NCBI GenBank assembly: GCA_948567375.1
Contig: OX419758.1
Span: 36,657,473-36,721,472, forward strand
Reading direction: 5' to 3'
DNA length: 64,000 bases
Origin: Lunularia cruciata
Lineage: Eukaryota > Streptophyta > Marchantiopsida > Lunulariales > Lunulariaceae
The notes under the pieces are model-generated. The model had not been told where the DNA came from and ran no database searches. It saw only the letters and a list, made by a program, of their open reading frames with translations. Positions 23,530 to 34,899 of this stretch are shown one piece after another (position 1 is the first letter of the stretch; each line of letters begins with the position of its first letter). The translations under genes were made by a program, and so were the position numbers.

Positions 23530-24185
23530 TGTTATGTTTGGCTTGTTATCAGTGACTTGACTGATCAAGAGCAAGAGCAAACTCGATTGATGAAACATGC
23601 AGTGAGGACAGGGACTGTCACTTGTCTAGATATGTTCAGTCATTATTAAGGCTAAGTATAAGATATCTTGAGTGGTCAATATTCTTGAAGTCCTGCAGTC
23701 AATATTCAGGAGTTCAGTTCGGATGACAGTTGCTGAGGGAATATCTGTGTTTGTGTGTATATATATATCTATGTGCAATGAGAAATGTGTATATATATCT
23801 ATGTGCAATGAGAAATAAAGGTTCGAAGGCTGATGTGAGCCTGTTTCAGCCGTGGGATAGCTTCCGGGACAAGGAGTGAACCACGTTATTTCCTTGAGTG
23901 GTCAATATTCTTGAAGTCCTGCAGTCAATATTCAGGAGTTCAGTTCGGATGACAGTTGCTGAGGGAATATCTGTGTTTGTGTGTATATATATATCTATGT
24001 GCAATGAGAAATGTGTATATATATCTATGTGCAATGAGAAATAAAGGTTCGAAGGCTGATGTGAGCCTGTTTCAGCCGTGGGATAGCTTCCGGGACAAGG
24101 AGTGAACCACGTTATTTCCTGTTAGTCCTCTGATTTATGTTTAATGTGCAATTGCGACAGGTCCTTGGGATAATATTTTCTAACA
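23530..24185 (+). repeat. 3' LTR of copia element 1
   Basis: A 656-bp block beginning TGTTA directly after the polypurine tract and ending TAACA, so the termini are inverted 5-bp repeats. Its middle holds a 226-bp tandem duplication (next entry). The target duplication cannot be checked because the 5' side is missing. Confidence 0.8.
23667..24118 (+). repeat. 226-bp tandem duplication inside the copia 1 LTR
   Basis: Positions 23667-23892 repeat at 23893-24118 with no difference that I can see by eye. Each unit itself contains two copies of a phrase of about 29 bp (GTGTATATATATCTATGTGC plus AATGAGAAA). The near-identity implies a recent event relative to the decay of the adjacent pol. Confidence 0.9.
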
Positions 24186-24210
24186 CTTTCAGCATACGCT
24201 CAAGTATGGC

Positions 24211-24733
24211 GAGCTTGTGCATTTAGCTTGACAACATTCAATCTAGATCTGCAGCCTACAGTCCTTCACATGTCAGCAGCTCGGTCAATCCTACAAATTT
24301 ATTCGTTAGTCCTGCCACGAATCCGTCGCATGATCACAGTGCATCTGATCCGAAAGACTCGTGATGATGCTTACCGACTTCAGGTCTTTTAGTCTGGACA
24401 GATCAAGCTCGCAGTCCATGATCAAAAGAACATCGGCTGAGTAGAAAGGGTATAGCTTTTTAGCAACAGAAACAGGAAACCGGACAGAGCACAGAAAACT
24501 ATTGTTGTGGCCATTGAAAGGTGTTGCAAATATGTCCACATACTGAAAGATCTGAAGTCGGTAAGTATCATCATGAGTAACTTCCAAGTGGGATTTACTG
24601 TGATCATGCAATGGATTCCTGGATGACCTCAAGAGAAACACTGGAAGAAAAAAGTTAGTAGAACTGTTCGAGTGTAAAGGACTCTAGGCTGCAGATCTAG
24701 ATTGAGTGTTTCCAAGAGAAGTGCAAAAGCTCG
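24211..24733. repeat. Long inverted repeat of module-family sequence
   Basis: Arms 24211-24390 and 24546-24733 are reverse-complementary at perhaps 70% by eye, with long exact runs around CATGATCACAG and CTTACCGACTTC. A 155-bp spacer separates them. Both arms derive from the module family at 48240-48440. A transcript across them could fold into a hairpin. Confidence 0.75.
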
Positions 24734-24837
24734 AGAAACTTCAGTGTAGGCTGAAAGTAAGTGTGAACCGAGACACTACAGGAGAACGAGAGAACAGTGT
24801 CTAGGATTAAGACAGGCCGCCCATGGAGGCCTTGCAA

Positions 24838-24848
24838 GTATATATGCC
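24838..24848 (-). promoter_or_regulatory. TATA-box candidate of the inverted module copy
   Basis: The minus strand reads GGCATATATAC about 30-40 bases before a segment shared with 48170-48200 (block II). Upstream on the same strand lie RY-type ATGCATTTGCATGC sequences near 24945. It could be the promoter of the module family. Inference from composition and position only. Confidence 0.4.
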
Positions 24849-25899
24849 TTCTTCTCTTTTGCGTAAGTCGGCTCTCCATCATCATGCGGACCTAACCGTC
24901 GCCATGTATTGTGACCGTTCATAAAATTTTGTTTGGGATATGCATTTGCATGCGTCATAATCCGTACGAGTTTGGTCGAGTATTTCATTGACCATGACCG
25001 GTAGCTTAACACTTCCACAAGTCGCGTATTAACCGTGAAAGAGATATATCTTTTACGAGCCGACTGTGCTAAGATATCCAAGAGTAAAGTTAGTACTTCT
25101 GTGGACTTCCTCTTGTCACAATCTAGTCATATGAAACGAAGAATGGATGCAGGTTCTGAGCTAGTATGCAGACTAGTTTGCAGGTTCTGAAATGGAACAA
25201 TTGGTCGTGTTGCTTAGCCTTGCCTCTCCTGACTATTGCTCTCATATCCTTGGTGTTCAAACTTTCTTGACTGTGCCACTAGGATCTAGATGGAATAATT
25301 ACTTTTTTCACTTAAAGGTAAAAACCTAACTGGGTGCTCTAATACTAACTACCGCTCCACCAGGTGTTATGTGCAAACCCTAACGTCTACAGTGTACTGT
25401 ATAAACTGTGCCAATCTCAACTATCACATGGCATATATATTACCATCTGCAAATGCAATGCAATTTCAACACCAATTATGCTTCCGAGGTACAGGGATCA
25501 TCTACCATGACAACTCCCAATTACGCTTCCAGAGGTTAAGGGGATTATCGACCATAACAACTCCCAAAAATGATGAGAAGACGGTCTGGAAGTGTACTTA
25601 AGCAGCGACTAATACAGGACTTCCAAGCTGGTCTTCCGAGGTTTGCAAAGAGACGAGTCCAGATCTAGATGCAATAGCACCAGCATATACTCAGGAGACT
25701 AGGATCCCTGAAGATGGCATAATCCAGTCCGATCTTAAACAACTCTTTACATCAACAAGCGATACGACGAAGGAATATTGTTAAGCTTGTTACCATCGGA
25801 ACTGCTGGATAGAGCTGAACTTGAAAGACAGAGAAGGTCACTCGATATTTTGAGGAACTAGAGGTTTGCAGGCGTGCGTTTTATTAGATTAGACAGAGA
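24849..25899. other. Spacer left of module block I
   Basis: To about 25090 it matches (inverted) the start of block II near 47950-48100. From 25090 to 25780 no homology or motif is visible. At 25784-25850 is a phrase, AAGCTTGTTACC plus GAACTGCTGGAT, that recurs at 28443-28520. Confidence 0.5.
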
Positions 25900-26455
25900 C
25901 TGGGACATGGTAAATGAACACCTATTTAAGACCTGTAAATGTAAAAGGATCTGTTCTTGAAGTCGCTCTTCATGCCTAAACTACAAATTAATTCTCGTTA
26001 AAAGAGTTATAGCTACGGGGACGAGCCAAATCGACCGCGTTTTTCAGAGAAATGAAAGATAGCTTACTATCCCGACAACGGAGATCCCCACTGGCTATTG
26101 TTCTCTGACCATAAGCATCAGTTATCTGCAGGATTATTGCAGAATTCGTATCCATTACGAGCACAATTTCGACTTTTGACCAATAAAAGTTCCTGAATTT
26201 TTTGTAAGGGAGGTCAGGCCTAGTGCCATAAATGTTCCCAGGCCGATACATGCAACGACTTCCTGTGTCTGTTGTGTGGCTGATGAGTGGTGATGAGTGC
26301 CGCTGTTGTTTGTGAACAAGGCCACTTCTACGCCGGTCACCTCCCGTTACAAATTTTCATATCCAATGGGAATTCAAGCTAGCGTTTACTGCTGGATATG
26401 TTAGCATAGTCAACTCGTAAAAGATACAACTTCTTCACAGTTTAATCCACGACTT

Positions 26456-26896
26456 TTGGAAGTGTTAAGCTACCGATCACGGTCACTGATATACTCTGTC
26501 TACTCTGACGTTTCTAGAGATTGTGCACTTCTCTCGGAAACACTCATTCTAGATCTCCAGCCTTCAGTCCTTTACACGCCAACAAGTTTATTACCTTCCG
26601 TCCTCCGAAATTTCTCATTAGGCTATCCAGGAATCCATCGCATGATCACAGTGGATCCGATTAGGAAGTTACTCATTATGATGCTCACTGCCTTCAGATC
26701 TTTCAGTATGGAAATATTTCCAACACCTTTCAGTACCCACAACAATATTTATCTGTGCTCTGTCAGGTTCCTGTTTGTGTTGCTGAAAAGCTATAACCTT
26801 TCAACTCCGTTTCTTGATGAGGTGCATGGGTGGCCTTTAGTGGGTTTTCGTTCGTCGTTGCTGAAGAGTTCCTCCAGTATCTTTGTGCATTTTTAA
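26456..26896 (+). CDS. Open frame in block I with a hydrophobic segment, unrecognised
   Basis: 146 codons. The homologous frame at 48240-48812 shares the same reading frame over about 90 residues (ITV-x-P, LL-MM-LT-FRSF, CALSGFLFLLLK versus CSVRFLFVLLK, then GWPLVGF). A hydrophobic stretch followed by a Gly-Trp-Pro-Leu-Val-Gly hinge resembles the membrane anchor and proline hinge of microsomal cytochrome P450s. No other P450 motif follows, so this is only a resemblance. The copy at 24422-24607 (minus) keeps the same frame. It may equally be non-coding. Confidence 0.25.
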   Translation: MEVLSYRSRSLIYSVYSDVSRDCALLSETLILDLQPSVLYTPTSLLPSVLRNFSLGYPGIHRMITVDPIRKLLIMMLTAFRSFSMEIFPTPFSTHNNIYLCSVRFLFVLLKSYNLSTPFLDEVHGWPLVGFRSSLLKSSSSIFVHF

Positions 26897-27348
26897 GCAT
26901 TTGTTGAGCTCCAAGCGTGGACAAGCAATCTTCTTCTTCTTTGATCTGCTTTTGGAACATTAGCAGCATTGGCGAAACAATTTTGTGCCACTCATGCATA
27001 GTGATATCACATGGGGATTTAACTTCATAGTGTCTTTGCCAAAGTCAAGCACATTTTGAAACTGTATGCAAACTACTTGAAGTCCAACTGCATGATATTA
27101 TACGGAGTTATTGTATCTCGCTAAGTTTGCTGCCACTATAATTTTTATTGAGTTAGTCCTAGACGTCTTACCTTGTATATACATGTGCTGGCTTACTATG
27201 TCATATGTACTATAGCGCAACTCAACCAAACTGAATATTCTATTTTATTTCATTTTATTGCAAGGCAGATTTTCATCATTCGAATGAAGGTTCTGCTTTC
27301 AATAAGTATTTTAAGTCTTCTGTTTCCACAGAGCAAAGCTCCCAGCCC

Positions 27349-27747
27349 ATGATTGAAACATCATCGGCTGAGCTTTACTACCCATTGCCGCGTGATTCGT
27401 GTAGCTATATTGGATTTCACAACCACGGCTGCAAACTTGCGGGTCTTCTACGCCACATTTGTGTTGTTGTCAAGCTTATGCCCACTGTATTCACGAGAAG
27501 ACCATCAGAGTTCTGTGTGAGATCATTGATCGAATGGAGTTGGAGCCAATTTCAGGAATACTCCTGCAATCTTCCAGGTCCTCCACATATCGGCCAACCG
27601 TCTCCGACATCGACTCCCGCCAGCAGCAGCTCCTGTGGTAAGAAGATCATAACTTGTCCTTTCTTGATCTCTCTTGCTTTTGTTAAGACTTCCTTAATCC
27701 GGTTCTATCCGGTTCTGCGTTATAGGGAATCAGGATCTGGAAATTGA
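27349..27747 (+). CDS. Open frame in block I, conserved in block II, unrecognised
   Basis: 132 codons, downstream of an acceptor-like TTTCCACAG. The homologous block II frame (within 48843-49568) keeps the same reading frame over about 100 residues, including SAE, LPR, RRPSEF, VRSL and FQ-x-YSCNL-x-GP-x-HIG. Frame conservation between diverged copies is mild evidence of past coding. No family recognised. Confidence 0.3.
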   Translation: MIETSSAELYYPLPRDSCSYIGFHNHGCKLAGLLRHICVVVKLMPTVFTRRPSEFCVRSLIEWSWSQFQEYSCNLPGPPHIGQPSPTSTPASSSSCGKKIITCPFLISLAFVKTSLIRFYPVLRYRESGSGN

Positions 27748-28679
27748 TCATAACGGGAGATGCAACGAATGAGGAAAAAATGCCAATATTTTTCCTTGTT
27801 TATTCTAACTCGTAAAGAATTACGAGGAGTGGGACTAGCTATAAACTTTATGAAAGAGGCGTGCAAAGAGGTCATGATAACTAGCACGCCTGCAAACTTC
27901 TGGGTCTCAAAAGCCGAGCATCTCCTTTGAAAACTGAAAGTCAGCTACATCAGGCAGTTCCTCCGGTATGAAGCTTATTGGGCCTATCTTGATGTCACTT
28001 GTAATACAGAGCGATCCCTTTTCCAATTCTATTCTCAAGGACTACATTGGACCAGGTGATCTGAATATGAATCATCAGAGGATCCAAACACGCAATTTTA
28101 TAGTAACCTTTGTCCTTATTCTATTTTACTTGTAGAAAATCATAAGCAATGGAACTAGCTCTATACCCGATGAAACACACTTTCAGACTGAGTGGTGATA
28201 AGACGCACGTTGCATGCTTTTTATCATCAAATGAATAGTCAGTTCTACTGCTTGTTATGTTGTGTAAGTTGGAACGCAAAAGGACAAACTTTAGGCTAAG
28301 ATAGAACTTTCATGATAGAACCCATCCTTTCATGATAAAAATCCAAATTACATATTAGGTCCACCTCTGTATATTCGTTAAGAATTTATTTATCAGGTTT
28401 GTGATAAATAAATTCCTTACATCGACAATAGACACCACCATGTTGTTAAGCTTGTACCGTCGAAACTGCTGGATGGAGCTGAACTGAAATACAAAAGGAA
28501 AAGATTGCTCCATATTTCGAGGACCCGAAACTCTTCTGCACGCGTGTTTCGTCTAGTATACAAGCAAGTTCTATAATCGCATTTGGGTTACCAAAGGGGA
28601 TGGTTGGCCAATATTTTGAGGGCCCGGAAGATTAAAGGACTATTTCTGAAATAGACCCAGCCCCATTCGATCATTGATG

Positions 28680-29010
28680 TGTTGTGAATCTCTACTGATT
28701 TATCTGTTCCTCTTAAGACAGACTTTTAACTGTTCCCCTTCCAATCTGCTCCTGTGTTTACCTTGATCCGCCCTGATTATCTCTGGCTCGTCCGATAAAA
28801 ATAAGACCTCGCCTAACCAGCTTCATGCGAATCAAAGTTATTAAAAGTTACACTTATTCTTTTTCACATGCACACATATATTCAACTCGCGAAAAATCCC
28901 TCTTGTTCTTTTTCACATGCACACATATATTCAACTCACTAAAACTCCCTCTGCAGGTTGCAGGGTTACATTCTACAGTTGCACAATGAAGAACGAGAAA
29001 CACACTCACA
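28680..29010 (-). repeat. 3' LTR of copia element 2, distal piece
   Basis: Plus-strand start TGTTGTGAATCTCTAC matches TGTTGGGAATCTCTAT at 42633 and follows the 5' LTR to about the point where it reads CTCACATTA. A phrase of about 45 bp around TTTTTCACATGCACAC is tandemly duplicated here (28855-28880 and 28910-28935). Confidence 0.85.
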
Positions 29011-29013
29011 TTA

Positions 29014-29029
29014 GGGGTTTCAGAGATAG
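29014..29029. repeat. Left terminal inverted repeat of the Harbinger-like element
   Basis: GGGGTTTCAGAGATAG, preceded by TTA. Pairs with 38437-38452. Confidence 0.78.
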
Positions 29030-29508
29030 ATTTGACGGATGTCTAAGGGATTCTTAACAAACTTTGTAATATATTTTAGTGAACTCTGTAACCAGACTAG
29101 AGTGTAATAACTGAACACTCTGTAAATTCAGTTACGGGATATTTTATCCAAATTGCATTCATTTATAAAACTCAAGCATGATGTTTAGTATGTTTAAGAA
29201 TGCTGTAACTAAATAAATGATTGTGAGCAAAGTGGCTTGTTATCTCAAGAGGATGGACATGTGGTTAGATGGGTCAAAATTTTTTATGATTTGGTTTGCG
29301 TATTCAAGATCCAAATGCACCACCTCAACAATTCAAAATTCAAAATTCAAATTCACCACCCTCCTGAGCAAATGTGAGAGTTGTCAGTCAACTAATGCTT
29401 TTGTAGTTTTTCATTGGTGTGGGAAATGATCAGCGCCACCGAGCGGCAACCAAGAAATTGATTAGGGGTCGAGGAATTTGACGCCGGGAGTGCAACAAAT
29501 TTTTTGCG

Positions 29509-30820
29509 ATGGGAGATCAAGTACCTTGTTTTAGTGCAGGAGATTCACTTTTTGATGCTGATCCAGTACCTATAGAGTCATCTTTAGATTTGCAACCTCA
29601 ACAACCATTAGGGAAATTTGGAGACCTGTTGAGGATGGCTTCATCTGCACCAGTCAAAACAAAGGAGGATGAACGATTTCACACAGCAACACACCATTAT
29701 AGCCAAATACTGGATTATTTGGAGGACCTCAAGCATTTTGCACAGATTCATGGTGGGAATTGCCAAAAAGCCCATTCAGAAATCTACCACATTTAGTTTC
29801 ATGGCAACCTTTTTGATTAGCGAGGGACAAGGATTTCCTACTTCTATGATAGGTGACAGGCTTTACAAGAAATGGTTGCGGTACATGGAACAGTACAAAG
29901 AAACTCAAGAGCTTAAGAACAAGTCTACTGGAGAAGGTCTCAAGGAGAAAGAATATGCCAAGAGGTGGAGAACTATGGAAGATAAATTGAATGAAATGTG
30001 CCCGCATTTTGCAAGTATGGAAGGCATGTTTGGGACCAGAGCAAACATTAGTCCACCTGCAATGGTAAGTTTAGGAGATTTTAATCCCACTTTGAGCAAG
30101 ATTTGTGGCGAGGGGGAGGTCCATGAAGGTGCACAAGAGTGCTCGCAATTCACATCTCCTCCAGAGGTGGTGCTCCTTGACTTGGGCCCCCAATTGGTTG
30201 CAAACATCCAAGGGGTGGAAAGTATACCAAGTGGCATGGAAAATGGAATCCTATCACCCAAGGATGAGTCTCCATTTGTTTCACCTATTGAAGACTCACT
30301 TTTCATTACACCACTGCCTTTAACTTCTACAAGGGATAGATCCGAGGGTGCTTTCATTGACCAAGAAGGGGAACGCAACCCAAAGAGGAGGAAACGTGGA
30401 ATATCAGCAAGTAAGGTACACAGGTTGTCACCTAGTATGTCATTGTCTTATGATTTAGCAAAAATAACAATGTTGAAGGCAGATACTATAGAATCCAAGG
30501 AGAGGTTTGGACTAGCTGAACTAGAAGCCACCAACATGAGGAAAAGAGAGAAAAAAATGATGAGAATGGAAGCAAAGCGGGTTAGATTAGAGATAAAGAA
30601 GATGCAAATTGAAATTGAGAAAAAAATAAGCGCAGATAGAAGGAAAGCTAGGGCAGACAAACACAAGTTTAAGAGGAAGAGTTTGGTATCAAAGTGTACT
30701 TATGAAATCAAAATGAGTCTCATACAGGCTGGGAAAACTCCCAAGGAGATAAGTAACTATTTCAAAGTGCTCACTCACATTCAATGTCAATCCTACTCTA
30801 TTGATAGTGATAGCAAATAG
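29509..30820 (+). CDS. Myb/SANT-like DNA-binding accessory protein of the Harbinger-like element
   Basis: A long open frame runs 29669-30820 (383 codons). A second frame, 29509-29796, supplies a more plausible N terminus (GDQVPCF...), so there is either a frameshift or a missed intron near 29750. Residues about 60-130 show a trihelix-like pattern: KKW, an EYK-type helix, N-x-STGEGL, EDKLNEMCPHF, then FG-x-RANI-x-PP. A basic PKRRKR nuclear-localisation-like cluster follows near residue 240, and a strongly basic Lys/Arg/Glu-rich helix of about 60 residues lies near the C terminus. PIF/Harbinger elements encode such a second protein, which brings transposase into the nucleus and to the ends. It converges on the transposase. 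Start uncertain. Confidence 0.6.
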
Positions 30821-30999
30821 TATACCAACATGTAAGATTTATTATGATTATAATAAAGATGAGTTATGGAAACTTTGATAAATTCTGCTCTTCACTAGTT
30901 GTTACTTCCCATGTTTTTTCTCCCATGTTTTTTCTTTGCTCCACCTTGTCTGCCCAAGATGCCACAAGTTGCCCCTCATTGCCGCCCATAACTCTTTTC

Positions 31000-31412
31000 T
31001 ACCACCGCTTGTCCTTGCTTGTCGCCGCTCGTCGGCACTCATAGGTGCTTGTAAGTGGTGGTAGGCACTCGGGTTCAATAGGTGGCGCTTGTCTTGGCTT
31101 GTTGGCACTTATTGATGCACGTAGATGCTTGTTGGCATTGAGGGACATCCGTATTGGGTGAAGTGTGGTGACTCATGATGTGGGTGGCGTAGATATGTGC
31201 TCTCTTGCACATAGGTGGCAAGTGATGTCCCATTTAATGTACAAGGCACAGTTGAGTATATAATGCATGAAAATATGAGAGTTAAACAAAATTATGAGAA
31301 TTTCACAAGTGTAAACTAAAATATATATGAGTATAAAAGATAAATGTATAAATGGGGATAAATGAACAAAAGATGCATATAAATGGGGAGCCAATAGAAC
31401 CTAAATGTGTGA
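31000..31412. other. GC-rich spacer within the Harbinger-like element
   Basis: A GC-rich patch (31000-31160) full of short GGCACT/GCTTGT phrases, then AT-rich sequence. Similar GC-rich patches lie at 33990-34400 and 35290-35560. No gene is visible. Confidence 0.5.
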
Positions 31413-34400
31413 CTATGGTAGAGGAGGAGGTGAAGAAGAAGAGGGAGATGCATCATGGTGTCTAAGTTCTACTATTGTGTCCTCAAGTCTATGATGATAT
31501 ACATGATGTTGGATCCTAAATGGACTCAATGACCACCATAGGGGCCACTTGCTCTCATCCAAGTCTTGGTACCTTATACCACTAGCAAGAAGAGAATATG
31601 GGTCACTACTATAAGAACTCAGTCTACCTGATGTCCACTCCTCTTCTGCCCAACTAACAGCAGGCTTATTGTCATGGAAAAATCTGTCCAAAGCACTCAT
31701 CAAAGGGTCAAATGACCAAGTGTATGATGCTCTTTGTACCCTATAAGGACGGGAAGTGGGTAGGGTGGATAGCACCATGTGGATGGTTGCTATAATAATA
31801 GAGTGCATAACTATCTATGATCAAAAGATCACAAAGAGATAAACCTAATGAAGTAAGATGCTCATATGATCTAACTCTAAGTCCTCTAAACTTAGAATTT
31901 GGCTAGATATCTATAGAACACAAACATGCCATGAGGAAAGACATGGTGTGAACTCCTTTTGGGAGTTTGAACCACTACCACAAGCTCCATAGCAACCACT
32001 TTACTACATCTAGAGTAAGATCTATCCACAAGATAACCTCAAAGCGTAGCAAACACAACTGGATGAAATGGTTAACACCAAGACGGGCTACCCATCCTAC
32101 AAGCCCGGCTTGTGTGTGAGGGCATCATCCATGCCTAGTCATCTTGCTCTCCCATGCACGAAAACCAATAGAACCACAAATCCATAATGATGCCAAACAA
32201 GTAACATCCACAATAATAATCTCCTTCCATAAGAAGCTTGAGAAGAGGATACATGGAATATACTCTCTTGATAGAAAATCCTCTCTCTAAACTCAGTCTG
32301 AGTGCCTTGAGTCTCCACACTATGAGGTAACACATCGGTGGCATCAATCTGGGCCTGCATCTCATGACGAGTATGGGTCTGGCGAGCCATAGTATGGAGT
32401 CTTGGTCCAAGATAAGCCACATGAGCCCTCATCTTAGCTAGACTACTCTCACTCTCCTCTACCTTAACATGTGCACTCTTGCACCTCTCTATAGAATATG
32501 CTAACTCTTGTGCCTGATTCTGTAATTGGACCCTATAACCGCCCGCCATGGCAGTGGCACCTAGTATGTCCAAGTCTAAGTCAGCTAATCTCTGCTCTCT
32601 CTCCATCTCAGAAGTAAGCAAGGTCTGATGTGCCTCTTCCTTTGCAGCAATTAAATCCTCTCGCTCACAAAGGAGTCTCTCTTGCTCTATTAATAATCTC
32701 TCTCTCTCCTCTACACTCTCTAATCTACTCTTGCGCTCAAGAAGTAATCTCTCTCTCCTCTACACTCTCCAATCTACTCTCGCGCTCAAGCACTAATCTC
32801 TCTCACCTCTACACTCTCCAATCTACTCTCATGTTCTAGGAGACTTCTCTCTCTACACTCAGCTACTCAAACACAATCATCTAAAATACAATTGATGTCA
32901 ACTGAACAAGGAGGTGAAGGTACTTTGAAATGCATGGGGTCACCAACCCTCTCCATAGATGGAGAAAGTGGTGAAGGAGAAGAAGAGGGAAAAGGAGATG
33001 TCTCAACAAAGGGTAAGGGCGGTGTCTCAACACAAATCTGTTGAACACCTATTCACAAGTGGTACATTTAGTTATCCATCAAGTACAAATTCATATTAGA
33101 ATTTCAGAAATACACCAAGTTCACAAGTTCATTAATTAAAGCTTCTTAAATCAACTCATTTATTAAATCCGGTAATGGTATATACAAAAGAACTTTGTAT
33201 GTTTTCCAACATACAAAAAAAATAATAGAAAAAAATAAAATATATTTTTGTATATTGGAAAACATACAAATATAAACATGAAAAAACTCAAACCTAATTT
33301 ATCACTCACCATCCTCATCCTCCCCATCATCAGTAGTCTTGTCCTCATCCTAGCTATCTACATCTTCATGATCATCAGCATGCTCTCCCTCATGTATAAT
33401 CTCCTCCTCTCCATCATTCAAGTACATCACGTCCTCCTTTGGAATGAAACCTCTCTCCACAAAGAGGTGAGTGAGTATCTGCCCACTGAAGGTGACCTTG
33501 AACCTGTGCTCCTTCACACTACTCAATTGGCTTTGCAAAGTCCCCATCTTTGCAATGATAGCTCTAAATGCTAACTCTCTCCAATCATAATCCTCCACAC
33601 CAAATCTCCTCAACTTGGTCTTGGTGTTGAGTACCAAATGCCTATGTACAATCTTGGACCTAATAGTAGGTGTAACAAGTGCACCCATCAATTGGAAGAA
33701 AGCTCTAAATGCATGATACATACATTGCCTTGCAAGATATCTTTTTGCAACCTGGTCCCTTTGTGGAAACCAGTCTGAAATAGCTATGTAAGGAACTATC
33801 CTCCATCTTGGTGTTCTCCTCCTTGGCATGGCAAGTGCATCTCTAACTATATCAGCGGTCGATTGAAACTGTCTCCGTCTTACCAAACCTATGCAATAGA
33901 CCTTGTCCCACAAACTCCGTACATGGAAGGACCTGCAAAACACACCAAGAAAATTGTCTTAAACCTCAATGACATAGACTCAAGTCACTAGGTGCTGCTT
34001 GCACTGCCCAAAGCCGCCCCCAGATAGGAAATGCCGTTAGGGGCCGCTTGTCACTCCCCCGAGGCGCCACTCGGGGATGCCCAAAGGTGCGCATGGACAG
34101 TCCCCCCTCATGGAGTGGCGCTCAAAGACGCCCAAAGGTGCACTATGACAAGTCCCACCACATGGGGTGCTGAGAGGTCACCCAATGCCGCACGTTAATG
34201 CCCGTTGACGCGCCCGAGGGCACAACAGCACTAGAAGCCGCTGCAAGATAGAGGTTTTTGACAAGGACCGCCATATGGCACTGGGTGACGCTCGGAGCCA
34301 TTAGAAGGTGCTCATGCAAAGGGTTTAGGGTTTAGGATCGGCATTGGATCGCACTGGGGGACAGTGGGGGATGCAGGGAGGCACTATGGGACAAGGCTGG

Positions 34401-34743
34401 GAGGTGTTGACAATTTTGAGGCCTAACATGCAAAAATCATAATCCTAACTTGCAAAAAAGTGTGAAAGTAGAGAGAAATGAAAAGAAAAAATTAAGGAGG
34501 TTTGAATAATACCTCTAGACATGGGTAGTGAAGTCCAAGTGTAATTTTGAGTCCAATTACATCCAGATTGACCTCACAAATCCCAGAGACAGCAGTTTGA
34601 ATCTGATGTTTGTCCAGCCAGCACCACTTGATGAAATTTGCGGGGTGTTGAATGGTATGGAAAGCTATGAGCCAATCTCCCTCCTGAGTATTTCTCATTT
34701 CAGGCCCGTCAACTATCTTTTCATATCCCCAAATATCTGCCAT
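31413..34743 (-). CDS. Unrecognised spliced gene inside the Harbinger-like element
   Basis: Minus strand, candidate exons. Exon a (34743 to about 34516) starts MADIWGYEK and ends at a GTATTA donor. Exon b (33932-33310) follows a strong TGTTTTGCAG acceptor, is basic in its first half, ends in an acidic Glu/Asp run and is closed by a GTGAGT donor; a stop (TAG) interrupts it near 33351. Exon c (from 33048 after GTGAATAG, to about 32139) encodes a Glu/Arg-rich coiled coil with repeats of ESRLESVE, then an alpha-helical stretch open from 32621. A further open segment, 31808-31413, may be the last exon. The exon a to b phase does not fit cleanly. No protein family recognised. It lies between the two transposon genes and could be captured cargo or a nested element's gag-like gene. 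Confidence 0.4.
32692..32840 (-). repeat. Coding tandem repeat of about 50 bp, three units
   Basis: Three units built on CTCTCCTCTACACTCTC plus AATCTACTCT. On the minus strand they encode repeated ESRLESVE heptad-like blocks of a coiled coil. Confidence 0.8.
33990..34490. other. GC-rich intron or spacer of the unknown gene
   Basis: GC-rich sequence with repeated GCGCC, CGCTC and CCCAAAGG phrases between exons a and b. No open frame of note. Its composition differs sharply from the AT-rich neighbours. Confidence 0.5.
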
Positions 34744-34818
34744 GGTCCAAATTCAGTCTGCTTTCCTGGAAAATGTCTCCTCTATCTCTTGAATGCTCTC
34801 TTTCTCTCCTTCTCTTTC

Positions 34819-34899
34819 TCTCAAATCTCCTTCTCTTGCTTTTTCTCTCAAATCTCCTTCTCCTGCTCTTTCTCTCAAATCTCCTTCTCCTGCTCTTTC
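34819..34899. repeat. 27-bp minisatellite, three units
   Basis: Three consecutive 27-bp pyrimidine-rich units starting TCTCAAATCTCC; the last two are identical. It lies just upstream (minus strand) of exon a of the unknown gene. Confidence 0.92.

Larger units (their letters stand above)
20377..24185 (+). mobile_element. Ty1/copia element 1, 5'-truncated, with 3' LTR
   Basis: Plus-strand order is integrase, reverse transcriptase, RNase H, polypurine tract, LTR, i.e. copia order with integrase first. Gag and the protease active site are missing: homology begins within the segment after the protease catalytic loop, near 20460. The polypurine tract is AAAAGGTGGAGAT (23517-23529), and the LTR starts immediately after it. 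No 5' LTR is visible in the AT-rich DNA to the left. Confidence 0.85.
25900..28679 (+). repeat. Module-family block I (unrecognised exon-like repeats)
   Basis: Colinear, same-orientation homologue of 47390-50500. Shared landmarks are a TTCTTGAAGTCGC phrase (25950 / 47420), the frame starting near 26456 (48240 in block II) and an acceptor-like TTTCCACAG before AGCTCCCA (27330 / 49070). Repeated modules follow, each ending near TTGGTAARAGCTT, with splice-acceptor-like pyrimidine tracts before GGAACTAGCTCTATACCCGA (28155 / 49590). The layout resembles a gene with tandemly duplicated exons, or the remains of an unclassified transposon. No protein family is recognised. Copia element 2 was inserted at its right end (target duplication TGATG, 28675-28679). 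Confidence 0.65.

Noticed and set aside
23626..24034. Two nearly identical minus-strand frames, 60 and 62 codons
   Set aside because: They arise from the 226-bp tandem duplication in the copia 1 LTR and contain its TATATA repeat; not genes.
32690..32840. CRISPR-like or satellite array
   Set aside because: The units are coding coiled-coil repeats with no spacers; CRISPR does not occur in such a genome.
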